A stretch of 64,000 bases of DNA. Source: Oligoflexia bacterium. GTDB lineage: Bacteria; Bdellovibrionota; Bacteriovoracia; Bacteriovoracales; Bacteriovoracaceae. A model generated the notes under the pieces. The model was not told the origin of the DNA, made no database searches, and worked only from the letters and a program-made list of their open reading frames with translations. The position numbers and the translations under genes are program-made. Shown here piece by piece: positions 7,746 to 16,423 of this stretch (the first letter of the stretch is position 1; every line of letters starts with the position of its first letter). The stretch is taken from the NCBI GenBank assembly GCA_015231955.1, contig JADGAN010000009.1, positions 62,001 to 126,000 on the forward strand, in the 5' to 3' direction.

Positions 7746-8927
7746 TCAAGAGAATAATGCTGATTCAATCGCTAGCACTGCCTCCCTGTTTTTGATCTCA
7801 GGTAATGCCGCATACTCCTCGCATTGAGTAATTGATTTATGACCAGTAATTGCCATTGAGAAATCCAAACTTCCCAAAATCCCTCTCGCTAACGTCGCTG
7901 CTGAATGTCTGAGGAAATGTGATGTGACTACATTATCCAATCCTGCCTTATTCAAAGCTCGCCGATAGTGATATTGGATCTGTCTGTAACCAAGAGGTTT
8001 ACCTTCGATATGGAACAAGTACTCTGAATGTGGATGCTTTAACCCCATTCGCCTGACCACAATTTCCTTTAAGAGATCGTTTAAATAGCAGTATCTCACT
8101 TTACCATTTTTAGGTTTTGGCTTTAAGCAGACAAATCTCTTATCACTTCCCCATACAACTACATCTTTGATCAATATAGAGCGATTTTTAACATCAATCG
8201 AACTAATCTGTATACCAGCGCTTTCCTGGACTCTCCCTCCAATAAAAAACTGAAATACCGCTAAGTCTTTATATAGATCTGATTCGATGTTATTAAAAAA
8301 TTGTTTTAGCTCCTCAATTGAAAGCTTTTTCTTTCTCTCAACATTTGGCTTGATTTTCCCTAATGCTGAATGCCTTTTCATGATAACAGGATTTATGAAA
8401 GTAAAATCAATTACATTCTTGTACCATTCGCAAAAGGTTTTTAGCTCTCCCAATTCCTTGTTGAAATTACAACGCTTTGTTGAGGCAGATTCTCTTTGTT
8501 TTAACAAATGCTCATCAATGACTTCAGGATTTAGCTGGCTCATTGCCAATGATTTCAAATGTGCAGTGAAAAATCTTCCTGCAATGCCATTTTTCTTTTC
8601 TATGGATGATTTCTCTAGGTGGGGAAAGGAAAATTTTTTATACTTATCCCAAGCCTTTTCGAAACTTGTCCCATTATCTCTTCCATTGAGTGATATTTGA
8701 GCTGTAGTTATGGATGGATACTTAGGTAATTCTATGCTTGTTTTGGTTGCATTTAAGTGCTCGAACTTAGGATTATAGGTATGCCTCCACGCTAACGCCT
8801 CTTTTAAGCTTTTAAAGGTCTTAGTATAGCTCTTGCCACCAATCTTCTTGATAGCTTGAAAATTACCACTAAGGTTATCTTTCCTTATTCCTATTTTACC
8901 TTCTAATGGTATGTATCTTTTGCTCAC
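7746..8927 (-). CDS. Tyrosine integrase of the right element
   Basis: A 393-residue tyrosine recombinase. The GTG start has AAAGGAG six bases upstream. Catalytic residues are visible: Arg in IGGRVQESAG, HFLRHSAAT (HxxR), TGHKS and Tyr in CEEYAAL. It is not closely similar to the integrase at 6020, so the two att-sharing elements use different enzymes. Its ribosome-binding site lies in a small hairpin (AACTCC at 8932-8937 and GGAGTT at 8945-8950), which could dampen translation. Its gene end is about 500 bp from the att core, consistent with it serving the element that runs to 20926. Confidence 0.9.
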   Translation of the reverse strand: MSKRYIPLEGKIGIRKDNLSGNFQAIKKIGGKSYTKTFKSLKEALAWRHTYNPKFEHLNATKTSIELPKYPSITTAQISLNGRDNGTSFEKAWDKYKKFSFPHLEKSSIEKKNGIAGRFFTAHLKSLAMSQLNPEVIDEHLLKQRESASTKRCNFNKELGELKTFCEWYKNVIDFTFINPVIMKRHSALGKIKPNVERKKKLSIEELKQFFNNIESDLYKDLAVFQFFIGGRVQESAGIQISSIDVKNRSILIKDVVVWGSDKRFVCLKPKPKNGKVRYCYLNDLLKEIVVRRMGLKHPHSEYLFHIEGKPLGYRQIQYHYRRALNKAGLDNVVTSHFLRHSAATLARGILGSLDFSMAITGHKSITQCEEYAALPEIKNREAVLAIESALFS

Positions 8928-8979
8928 TGGAAACTCCTTTGTTTGGAGTTACCCTCTTCTTTTGTTTGATTGTAAAAGA

Positions 8980-9935
8980 GCTATTGATGCCTTTTGTCAG
9001 ACTTATATTGAGTAGCTATTTTCTATCAGGTTTTGCAGTCTTTTTCCATTCTGGATATTTTGTTTTGTAGAAAGCATGGAGGTTGCCTAATGCCCATTTC
9101 AGTAAATCTTTTTTAGATTGGGACTGACCTTCGCAAAGTCTATCGATATTGATAACATTTTGATCTTTTATAAAATCTTCAAATTGAATCATACATATAA
9201 AACCACTCTTATTTCGGTCTAGATTGATATTTTTCTTCATAAAATTAGGGTATATGGAATTATAAACCTGATCCACAGCTAGCTCTATCAAAAATTTATT
9301 GTCTTTTGTGGCTTGCATATAAAAATCATCTTCTTCAAATCTGTCTTCAATATCTTCCCTTGCAAGCTTGCTATTAGAGTAAAATTTCTTGAGATTCTCC
9401 TCACTTCTGTCGCATGAAAAATCATCAAAATAGCGATAAGTTAGCTCATATAAATTATAATACCCTTCTTGTTCTAATTTTGAGTCAAGAGGAAGATTTT
9501 TTAATCTTACGTTATTAACAATGATAACTCTGTCTTTGGCAAGCTGGTGTATTGGTAGCTGATTTTTTGGATCGATAGTGCTTGCCCAAGGGTACTTATT
9601 GAATACAGCAGGATCGCACTTCGTCTGAGCGTCCATTAGCTCTTGAGGAATGGGCTTTGCAAGATCTGCAAATGCCGAATTGCTGCCAATAATTTGGTGA
9701 TAGCAAATTAACAAAAATAATATAACAGCTAATTGCTTTGGATAATTCATTTAATTCTCCTGTAAACCCTAAACGGCTCTCCAAAAAAAGAGCTAGGGGC
9801 ATTTTGTATTGGCGCCTTATATTTCTTGTCGCGAGATCTAGTTTCCCTCTTGCTATTGACGCCTTTTATCAGGCTTATGTTGAGTAGTTATTTTCTGTCA
9901 GGTTTTGCAGTCTTTTTCCATTCAGGATATTTAGA
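8980..9935. repeat. Tandem duplication covering gene ends and 3' flanks
   Basis: From 36 bases downstream of each stop, 8980-9061 and 9852-9933 match at about 74 of 82 positions. The similarity therefore runs outside the coding sequence into the 3' flank, evidence for a recent tandem duplication or gene conversion of the two exported genes. Confidence 0.7.
9016..9750 (-). CDS. Exported protein, paralog of the next gene upstream
   Basis: A 244-residue protein with a Sec signal peptide (hydrophobic to about residue 22, ending SNSAFA) and no known domain. It is a duplicate of the 256-residue protein at 9888: shared stretches include LAKDRVIIV/LAKNRIIIV, EEDDFYM/AEDDFYM, KSGFICM/KSGFVCM, IDRLCEGQ/INKLCEGQ and an identical final 14 residues (KYPEWKKTAKPDRK). 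It is the last gene of the six-gene exported operon, 137 bp after its paralog, with AGGAG before the start. As a small periplasmic protein downstream of a peptidoglycan hydrolase gene it could be an immunity-type inhibitor; that is inference from context. Confidence 0.75.
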   Translation of the reverse strand: MNYPKQLAVILFLLICYHQIIGSNSAFADLAKPIPQELMDAQTKCDPAVFNKYPWASTIDPKNQLPIHQLAKDRVIIVNNVRLKNLPLDSKLEQEGYYNLYELTYRYFDDFSCDRSEENLKKFYSNSKLAREDIEDRFEEDDFYMQATKDNKFLIELAVDQVYNSIYPNFMKKNINLDRNKSGFICMIQFEDFIKDQNVINIDRLCEGQSQSKKDLLKWALGNLHAFYKTKYPEWKKTAKPDRK

Positions 9936-10658
9936 CTTATAAAATTCATGTAAGTTATTCAATGCCCATTTCATTAAGTCTTTCTTGGATTGAGGTTGTC
10001 CCTCGCAAAGTTTATTAATATCAATAGAATTTTGATCTTTAATAAATTCCTCTGCTTTTACCATGCAGACAAAACCGCTTTTGCTATTATCAATAATCTT
10101 ACCTTTTTGGTCTATTCCAGGATACATAGAATAGTAATTATCTCCTTCAATCGCTGTTTCTATTAAAAAATTATTGCCCTTGCGACTCATGTAAAAATCA
10201 TCTTCCGCGAAACTATCCTGAATCCTACTTTTAGCAAGAATTTCCATTGAGTATGCAGTTTTTATTATATTTTCACTATCGTCACAACTAACATCATTTG
10301 TAAAAACAGGAACACCTTTGGAATCATTAAAGCTATTTTCAAATATTCTATAAGATAATTCGTATAAACGAAGATATCCATTCTTTAATAATTTGGAATC
10401 AACAACACGATCTTTAAGCTGAATATTCCCAACTATTATTATCCTATTTTTTGCCAATTGAAATTTTGCTGGTTGATTGTCTAATTCAATACTCGTGAAT
10501 CCTTTGTATTTATCCAATATACTCTGGTTGCATTTTAATTGAGCATCTAGTATTTCTTGTGGGGTGATCGAAACAGTGGTATCTGCAAACACCTTAACTG
10601 CAAATTGACTGTAAATACATAAAAAGAAAACACAGTTCATAATTTTTTTGAAAATCAT
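9888..10658 (-). CDS. Exported protein overlapping the NlpC/P60 gene
   Basis: A 256-residue protein with a signal peptide ending near SQFAVKVFA and no domain I recognise. The start ATG overlaps the stop of the hydrolase gene (ATGA), with AAGGAGA in front, so the two are translationally coupled. It is the closest relative of the protein at 9016 and carries an insertion of about 12 residues (FNDSKGVPVFTN) that the other lacks. Two conserved Cys pairs (near the DVSC/DFSC and the VCM...LCEG region) suggest a disulfide-bonded periplasmic fold. Coupling to a hydrolase points to a partner or immunity role (inference). Confidence 0.75.
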   Translation of the reverse strand: MIFKKIMNCVFFLCIYSQFAVKVFADTTVSITPQEILDAQLKCNQSILDKYKGFTSIELDNQPAKFQLAKNRIIIVGNIQLKDRVVDSKLLKNGYLRLYELSYRIFENSFNDSKGVPVFTNDVSCDDSENIIKTAYSMEILAKSRIQDSFAEDDFYMSRKGNNFLIETAIEGDNYYSMYPGIDQKGKIIDNSKSGFVCMVKAEEFIKDQNSIDINKLCEGQPQSKKDLMKWALNNLHEFYKSKYPEWKKTAKPDRK

Positions 10659-12175
10659 ATTTTTATTCTCCTTAAAAATCTAAATGGATCGCCTAATTTT
10701 GATGCTTTTGTTTCCTGGACTGGAGCTTTGTGATCAGGGTCATTAACAGGTAGCGCGCCTAGGGAAATTTGGGTTATAGGATCCTTTCTTGATTGCATGC
10801 TTATCTCCATTATTTCACCGGATCTACTTTGCTTAGAGTAAAATCCTACATGATTATAAGACTTTCCCGTTTCTCTTTTCAAGTGAATTATTAAATCTCC
10901 CGGGCGAGCTTCTTCTCGTGAGATCTCACTCCAATGTTCTTTATCATTTACAATATCTTGTACGCTTGGAGCACGACCATTTTTATCAGCAAAAGGCATG
11001 CCCTTCGCTGCATACACTGCTTGCACAAAACCACTACAATCGAAAACTTTTGGACCATTTCGCTCATCTGGATTACCGCTGTACCTAAGGGATTTGTCGC
11101 CCACATATTCTTTTTTTGCATAGTCTACAATTGCTTGCCCTTCTTTTTCAGTGACAGGTCCAGGTTCTCTTTCTAAATATTTCTCAAAATCCAAATCGGT
11201 TTTATTAAGATAATCTCGAAAATTTACAACAATCGAATCAAAGCCTTCTTGAATTCTGGTTGAGGTGTTCACATTTGCAACTTTTTTATTATGGGAATTC
11301 ACGCTGGTAGAAACCTTGCCTTTTGTGGCGGCGTCTTGCTTTTCCCATACTTTCTTTCCTTCGTTTTTTAAGTTACCAGCCACTGTTTGTGCCAATTTTG
11401 AGTGATTCTCTATTTGGCTTCCTAGGTTTGAGATGTCGCCGTTGAGTTGCCCGCTTTCAGTGCTTGCCTGATTTGTCGACTGCTGAACTCTACTTGTTTC
11501 CGTCTTTAAGTTTGATTCTTTTTGTGCCAGTTCGCTAATCTCATTGTTTTCCTTGTCTTGTTCGGCTGCCAGCTTTGCCAGCTCATTTTTCACTCGCTCG
11601 GCTTGTTCACTAAGAGAGTTAGCTTCTTTTCGCAAACCATCTATTTCGGACTTCTCCTGTCTGGCTTGAATTTTTAAGGATTCAATAGAGTAGCGAGTGC
11701 GCGAAATTTCTCTTTCGGTATCGGCAATCTCAGAAGAGTAAGAGCCGGATCCTGAAATACTTAAATCTGGAGCAATACTGCTGGGAGGCGCGCCAAGTGC
11801 AGAGGGAGGCGAGAATGATACACCCACAGTCTCTGAATAGCGCATGCCATCGAACTCGTAATGAATGGTCGCGCATATCTGGTGGGCGCAGTCTGTACTA
11901 TATGTGATATATTGAAAGGCGGACGATTCAGAAAGCCTTGAGCGAATCAACTTGTCAATTTCATCAATATAGGTGCCGTAGGTACTGTCAGGGGCTGCTA
12001 TGTAGGTTGTGTCGTAGTCGCCTTTAATGGGTATTGTTGGTGTAGATAGTTCTTTAATGGAGCTATGTTTTTGAACATTAAATAAATCGTCATATTCGCC
12101 AAAATCTGTGGCAAAAGCAAAAATATGCAAAATTGAAAATATTATCAGTAGGAGCAGGTTTGCTATTCTCATCAT
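10655..12175 (-). CDS. Exported NlpC/P60 peptidoglycan hydrolase with coiled coil
   Basis: 506 residues. Signal peptide to about residue 22; a 100-residue domain of unknown type; a GSGSYSS linker near 145; a coiled coil from about 150 to 250 rich in Glu/Lys/Leu heptads; a second linker; then an NlpC/P60 domain with catalytic C380 in FDCSGFV, the PGDLI strand and H442 in SYNHVGFY. Such enzymes cut cross-links or stem peptides in peptidoglycan. The coiled coil could hold it inactive, as in RipA-like or CwlO-like enzymes, or dock it to the coiled-coil partner at 12187. Start: AAGGAGA precedes two successive ATG codons. Gene order and overlap with the duplicated exported genes suggest a hydrolase-immunity arrangement. 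Confidence 0.85.
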   Translation of the reverse strand: MMRIANLLLLIIFSILHIFAFATDFGEYDDLFNVQKHSSIKELSTPTIPIKGDYDTTYIAAPDSTYGTYIDEIDKLIRSRLSESSAFQYITYSTDCAHQICATIHYEFDGMRYSETVGVSFSPPSALGAPPSSIAPDLSISGSGSYSSEIADTEREISRTRYSIESLKIQARQEKSEIDGLRKEANSLSEQAERVKNELAKLAAEQDKENNEISELAQKESNLKTETSRVQQSTNQASTESGQLNGDISNLGSQIENHSKLAQTVAGNLKNEGKKVWEKQDAATKGKVSTSVNSHNKKVANVNTSTRIQEGFDSIVVNFRDYLNKTDLDFEKYLEREPGPVTEKEGQAIVDYAKKEYVGDKSLRYSGNPDERNGPKVFDCSGFVQAVYAAKGMPFADKNGRAPSVQDIVNDKEHWSEISREEARPGDLIIHLKRETGKSYNHVGFYSKQSRSGEIMEISMQSRKDPITQISLGALPVNDPDHKAPVQETKASKLGDPFRFLRRIKI

Positions 12176-12186
12176 TTCTCCTTAAA

Positions 12187-13608
12187 TCAACAATTCTCTA
12201 CAATCTGAACATATGCTCGCTCAGAGTCTAGTGTGTCTTCATCTTTCTCAATAAGCATCTTGATTTTATCCTTGCATTCATCATTCAGCTTTTCACTTTT
12301 TTCCATCTTTAGAGTCAGTCGCCTCTTTCTCTCTTTGAAATAATTGCCCGATGATTCGCTCGCGGGGACGATAGAGCTTTCATAAATGTCAAAAGACCGC
12401 TCATACTCCTTTAACAGCACCACTGTTTTGCCTAGAAGGATCGAATCTAGGTGTAATCCAGGAAGAATGGAATTCATGTCTGAAAGATATTTTTTCGCCT
12501 CTTCTAAGTAAATTCTTGCTAGTCGCGGGCAATATTTTTCACGAAAAGTCCTCTGAGTTTTGAATTGCCTTTTATCTAGGGATGTTTTGATTTTAAAATA
12601 AAAATCGCTACTATTGAGCGCGTTGTTTGCTGATGCAATTGCCGTGGCGCTAACACTTAAAGACGATGCCGAGATCCTTGCCTCTGCAAGCTTGTTCCAA
12701 TTACCAGGAATAGTGAAAGATAAGTACCCGCGCTTCATCTGGAGTTTATCAAGGGCAATTTTTGATTTAGCCAATGATATGCGAGTTTCATGAATCTTAA
12801 TATCTTGCTCCTTTAAGCTTTCAAGTAAGCCTTCATCAATCTTCTTTTCTCGTAAGCTTGCCATTGATGTGCTTCCAGCAAAGAGCGCTAACTTTTCTTG
12901 TAATTCAGAAAGAGAGGCGTCGAGCACTCGAATTTTTTCAAAATATTGTTTTTTATCCTCAAGGATATTGCTTTCGTTTGGTGTGCTGGTTCGAAATAAA
13001 TTTATTTTCTTTGTTTCAAGAAAAAAACTTTCCAGATCCACAATATTGTTAAACTCTGGGACATATTTCTCTACAGACAACAATAGATTATCTAACCACT
13101 CCTGGTGACTACTGGAAATCTGGTCATAGAAAGAGAGCGTTTCGTCGATTTCTTTTTGCAATGACATCGAACTATCATAAATCTCTTGTAATTGAATTGC
13201 GGCGGAGGACAATCCCGTGTCTTGAATCATCAGAGCGGCTTTTTTATTTTGCAAGATATGTCTTTCTTGAAGGAGCTTTGCCAAGACTTCTCGTTTTTCT
13301 TTCAACTCTTTTTCAAGATTGGAAACATTTACTTGGTGCTGTGTTTTTTTAATTCGAAGACGAATCAGGTTGCGAGTTACTTCATTAGCTCCATTTTCAC
13401 AATCTCTTTTTTGTCTATCTAAATTTGAAATAGTTGCGGCTAGTTCGTTTTTTTGCTTCCCACAATCTGATAGGTAGTCTTTTAGTTCTGCTTCGTATTT
13501 TTTAAGTTCTCTTAGTTGAGATTTTAATTTATCTAGTCTATCGATAGCATCATTTGAAAACGCGTTTGCACAGAAAAGTAAAAACAGGACAAAAACTATA
13601 TTATTCAT
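12187..13608 (-). CDS. Exported long coiled-coil protein
   Basis: 473 residues with a signal peptide (hydrophobic to about 15, ending ANAFS). Nearly the whole mature part is predicted helical coiled coil: residues 20-160 with an LKSQLRELKKYEAELKDYL-type heptad pattern, 210-300, and 390-470. No enzymatic motif is visible. A few Cys (in the N-terminal helices and a C-terminal ENC end) might form disulfides. It ends 11 bp before the hydrolase gene. EnvC-like activators of peptidoglycan amidases are exported coiled-coil proteins too, but no LytM domain is present here, so an activator or scaffold role is only a suggestion. Confidence 0.75.
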   Translation of the reverse strand: MNNIVFVLFLLFCANAFSNDAIDRLDKLKSQLRELKKYEAELKDYLSDCGKQKNELAATISNLDRQKRDCENGANEVTRNLIRLRIKKTQHQVNVSNLEKELKEKREVLAKLLQERHILQNKKAALMIQDTGLSSAAIQLQEIYDSSMSLQKEIDETLSFYDQISSSHQEWLDNLLLSVEKYVPEFNNIVDLESFFLETKKINLFRTSTPNESNILEDKKQYFEKIRVLDASLSELQEKLALFAGSTSMASLREKKIDEGLLESLKEQDIKIHETRISLAKSKIALDKLQMKRGYLSFTIPGNWNKLAEARISASSLSVSATAIASANNALNSSDFYFKIKTSLDKRQFKTQRTFREKYCPRLARIYLEEAKKYLSDMNSILPGLHLDSILLGKTVVLLKEYERSFDIYESSIVPASESSGNYFKERKRRLTLKMEKSEKLNDECKDKIKMLIEKDEDTLDSERAYVQIVENC

Positions 13609-13623
13609 AAAAAAAATCCTTGT

Positions 13624-14790
13624 TTAAATGTTTTCATAAATTATTGGCTCTAAAACCCACTTCTTCTTTTTAAGCTTCTCTAAAACAGAATTATCAACAA
13701 GAGCAATCGCCCACAATGCGTTTCTAATAATTTTGATATTTTTAATCTCTCTGTGATAAGCTTGAGCATTTTCTAGTCCTGCTGGAGAGGTGATCACATC
13801 GCCGTCTTTGAAATTTTCTTCTGAGACAACATAATTTTGCTTGTCGAGTTCGCACCTGCCACTGAATTCTTTTTGAGTCTTTTCGTTAATAAAATATTTC
13901 CAATAATCAGGGAGTCCGCTTGTATCGCGTGGTACTTCAGAGCGCTTGATTCCATTTTTATTCACAGCTTCTTCAATTGCTGCCACAATTCCTTGCTGAG
14001 CAACGAAAGACAAGCTGCCCCACCCAGCCTCTGATAAATCCTGCACATCTCTCAGTGTCGAAGCAAGCTTCCAGATGGCGCAGAAGGCTCCCTTTTGCTG
14101 ATCGAGAATTACGCCGTTTAGAATAAAAGCAGACACCACGATTTTATACCGAGTGCTAATCATGGAGCTTAAGCTTTCTGTGTTTCTGGCAACGGCGAGA
14201 GGATTGTAAGTGATAGCTACTTGGTCGATATCCAATTTACATTTGGCAGGGATTCTTTGCTGTGGTAGCGGGTGCTCCCTCGAGAAAGTGTAGTCATGAT
14301 TAACTAAATTAAATTTCAGAGACACATCAATTGCATCTTGATTTATTTTATAAGACACACCATCAACCAAACTCAGGGCATCTTGGTAATGACCGACAAA
14401 AATTTCTTCGTTTTTATTACTGGAATTAGGAATAACAATGCTCACTCTATTATTCCAGACGTCATGGCGCGAGCACTCCACATCTTTCGTCCAGTTAACG
14501 GCATAAGCTAATTCGGGTTCTAATCCGTCTAAGTATTGAACGGTCTGCTCTGTTTCCGATTCGCTTAGTAATATCTTTTTATCTAGCAGCAAGGAAAGGA
14601 TATCGTCGGCATTGCCCTTATCACCAAGCGAAAGAGATATGGAGTGCCTAGTTTCTTGTGGCGAATCATCTACCCAGCAAAATTGCCGAGTTTGATACAG
14701 AGTGTTTTCCCTCTTGCATTTGAGAAAATCCATTCCCATCGCGGGGATACTGAACAGCAACAAAAGAGGAAATAGTTTTAATTTAATCAT
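13624..14790 (-). CDS. Exported protein of unknown function
   Basis: 388 residues with a signal peptide (LFPLLLLFSIPAMG). AAAAGGAGACAAG precedes the ATG. No domain recognised. The mature part has several Cys (KCKREN, FCWVDD, VECSRHD, KCKLDI, FCAIWK, GRCELD), consistent with a disulfide-bonded periplasmic or surface protein, and mixed beta-type sequence. It sits second in the exported operon, 15 bp before the coiled-coil gene and 11 bp after the gene at 14802. Confidence 0.7.
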   Translation of the reverse strand: MIKLKLFPLLLLFSIPAMGMDFLKCKRENTLYQTRQFCWVDDSPQETRHSISLSLGDKGNADDILSLLLDKKILLSESETEQTVQYLDGLEPELAYAVNWTKDVECSRHDVWNNRVSIVIPNSSNKNEEIFVGHYQDALSLVDGVSYKINQDAIDVSLKFNLVNHDYTFSREHPLPQQRIPAKCKLDIDQVAITYNPLAVARNTESLSSMISTRYKIVVSAFILNGVILDQQKGAFCAIWKLASTLRDVQDLSEAGWGSLSFVAQQGIVAAIEEAVNKNGIKRSEVPRDTSGLPDYWKYFINEKTQKEFSGRCELDKQNYVVSEENFKDGDVITSPAGLENAQAYHREIKNIKIIRNALWAIALVDNSVLEKLKKKKWVLEPIIYENI

Positions 14791-14801
14791 CTTGTCTCCT
14801 T

Positions 14802-15455
14802 TTACAGACGCTTAGACACTTCTTCTTCAAGTTTTTTCAGGACATCAATTTTCCATGCACCATCATAGGGCGCTCTTTTGTCACCTGGGATCTCTTCGTC
14901 CCATGCAGAAGATTGATCATCAAGGAAAAGACATCGCCATTTATAAACGCTGTCAGATAAACATTCAAGGGTTCCCTTTAGGTAGTAGGAAAATAAAGGA
15001 CTAGTCGACGGATTTCTCTCGTCTTTGCTGTGATAATAGATTCGGTCGGCGTAATTAATAATAATTTTGAACGAGGTTTCGGACCAACTGGTGATTTGGC
15101 ACTCTCCAGGGCTGCCGTATTCATAAGTGCCCGAGATAAAATATACAAGTCCATTACTTTTTCTGCTGCTTTGGGTGCTTTCTAGCACAGCTCTGATTTT
15201 ATCCATTTGGGTGTTTTTGATTACAAGGCAAATTTGCCTGGCAAAATCTTCGCCAGGACATCTAGGGTCATAATGGATACCCAGATTTGTTACCAGCGGA
15301 ATAGTTCTCGGCGCTCTAATGCAATTACTATGTTGGTCGACGGTTCCCTCTAGAATTACTCTCAAAAAGGTGTGACCTTCACGTATAAAATGAACGTCAC
15401 CAAGAGCGAGACTTGGAATAATTAAAAAACTAAAAATAAAAATTTTAAATCGCAT
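14802..15455 (-). CDS. Exported protein of unknown function, first gene of the operon
   Basis: 217 residues with a signal peptide to about residue 19 (IIPSLALG). GGAGGG lies a few bases before the ATG. The mature protein is beta-rich with four to six Cys (NCIRAPR, RCPGEDF, ICLVI, ECQITS, ECLSDS, RCLFLD) and no family I recognise. It leads the operon that runs to 9016. The ribosome-binding site can pair with an upstream arm (see 15461-15533), so translation of the first gene may be structure-controlled. Confidence 0.7.
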   Translation of the reverse strand: MRFKIFIFSFLIIPSLALGDVHFIREGHTFLRVILEGTVDQHSNCIRAPRTIPLVTNLGIHYDPRCPGEDFARQICLVIKNTQMDKIRAVLESTQSSRKSNGLVYFISGTYEYGSPGECQITSWSETSFKIIINYADRIYYHSKDERNPSTSPLFSYYLKGTLECLSDSVYKWRCLFLDDQSSAWDEEIPGDKRAPYDGAWKIDVLKKLEEEVSKRL

Positions 15456-15460
15456 TGTGC

Positions 15461-15533
15461 CCTCCAGAATTAGAGGCTGTTAGTTAGCATGCGGCTATTT
15501 GCCATGTCAACCAAGCGAAACAGCCCCTGGAGG
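15461..15533 (-). promoter_or_regulatory. Inverted repeat sequestering the ribosome-binding site of the exported operon
   Basis: On the plus strand CCTCCAG (15461-15467) and GGCTGTT (15475-15481) are the inverted partners of CTGGAGG (15527-15533) and AACAGCC (15519-15525). In a minus-strand transcript that starts upstream of 15533, the CTGGAGG containing the ribosome-binding site would be paired. A transcript from the promoter at 15481-15510 would lack the upstream arm and be free. Confidence 0.45.
15481..15510 (-). promoter_or_regulatory. Candidate promoter of the exported operon
   Basis: Read on the minus strand, an exact TTGACA (15510-15505) is followed after 18 bases by TGC-TAACTA (extended -10 type, 15486-15481). 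The -10 hexamer itself is poor. Confidence 0.4.
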
Positions 15534-15572
15534 ACTATTTGTGGCTTTCTTTGTGAAATCAAAGAGTAAGCG

Positions 15573-15592
15573 TTTTTTCAAATGTGAAAAAA
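15573..15592. promoter_or_regulatory. AT-rich palindrome
   Basis: TTTTTTCA (15573-15580) and TGAAAAAA (15585-15592) are perfect inverted arms around AATG. It lies upstream of the exported operon promoter and could be an operator or a weak bidirectional terminator. Confidence 0.3.
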
Positions 15593-15653
15593 GTACACGA
15601 AGAGAGGGGGGTTATTTACCTCCATGAAGTCTTCTGGAGATTAGTGGTAAAAC

Positions 15654-15675
15654 GGCTTGGGCTGCGGCCCAAGCC
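15654..15675 (-). terminator. Strong hairpin between the Xre region and the exported operon
   Basis: GGCTTGGGC (15654-15662) and GCCCAAGCC (15667-15675) form a perfect 9-bp stem with a TGCG loop. On the minus strand GTTTTAC follows, so it may end transcripts coming from the Xre/zinc-ribbon genes; there is no U-run on the plus strand. Confidence 0.45.
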
Positions 15676-15872
15676 TCTCCATTCTCTCATCTAGCTCTTC
15701 TCTTCCTTGAAATAGTGGTGATGGCGGCGTTTATTTGTGATTTAAACTCAACCTCAGTCCCGTGAATAGCAAGGTTACTAATAACTCACGAGGGTTGTGG
15801 TTTTGGGTTGAGATTTTCTTGACGAGCTAATACCAGCGCAGCTCAAGCAATGGATTTTTTGTTTTTAATATT

Positions 15873-16097
15873 ACAAAATGTTGGATTTCATTGCTAAAAA
15901 CAGCATTCACGGGGGTGAACGCCCACAAAAGAGAGCAATCTCTCAGCGAGAGTTACATTGCCCGCGTAGACATCTCTAAACCCATCATTCTCGCAGAAAT
16001 AAGTCCTGGACGCTTTAATGTAATACTTGAATCCGTCATGAAAATAGGTTTTTTTTGCAAAGAAGAGCCACAGCAAGCGATCAAGAAGAGTTAGTTC
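15873..16097 (+). pseudogene. Fragment resembling a ParB-like (IDGHHR-type) protein
   Basis: A short frame contains GVNAHKREQ, SYIARVDISKP, ILAEISPGRFNVI, the order seen in small ParB-like nuclease-fold proteins, where GRFNVI is normally followed by an IDGNHR-type motif. Here that motif is missing and the frame ends at a TAG a few codons later, with no good start or ribosome-binding site upstream. I read it as a decayed gene; the family match is from memory and moderate. Confidence 0.35.
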
Positions 16098-16262
16098 GTT
16101 CAATCACCGATTATTATTGAAAAAAAAGTATACAAGGCTTCAAGATGTAAGTCAGGATAGTCTCTTCATCACAAAAAACTTTAACTTCTTCATCTAAAAA
16201 GACCTTGTATGGACTATAACACTATCAGTTTTTGGTTTAAAGATCTAGGCATCCCGACAAGA

Positions 16263-16421
16263 TTATTTGATACAATTTCCAATAACAATGAAACCAATTG
16301 CAACGATTTTGAGTTCTCTAATATCTTTCTTTAATTTTGCGGATTGAAGAGCGCAAATGGGGCATGGATCGTTAATGTTTCGTATTTGGGTTTTACATTT
16401 AGGACAATGTAGCTGAGTCAT
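16263..16421 (-). CDS. Tiny zinc-ribbon membrane protein coupled to the Xre gene
   Basis: A 52-residue protein that I translated from an ATG 2 bases after the Xre stop codon, with AGGGA six bases before the ATG. It has two CPxC knuckles (HCPKCK and PCPICA, 11 residues between), a typical zinc ribbon, then a Lys-rich stretch and a hydrophobic tail (IVAIGFIVIG) that could span or touch the membrane. Its coupling to the Xre regulator suggests a sensor or co-regulator; function unknown. Confidence 0.65.
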   Translation of the reverse strand: MTQLHCPKCKTQIRNINDPCPICALQSAKLKKDIRELKIVAIGFIVIGNCIK

Positions 16422-16423
16422 TA

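Noticed and set aside
15894-16103. Minus-strand 69-codon frame opposite the ParB-like fragment
   Set aside because: The plus strand has family-like motifs; the minus frame has none.
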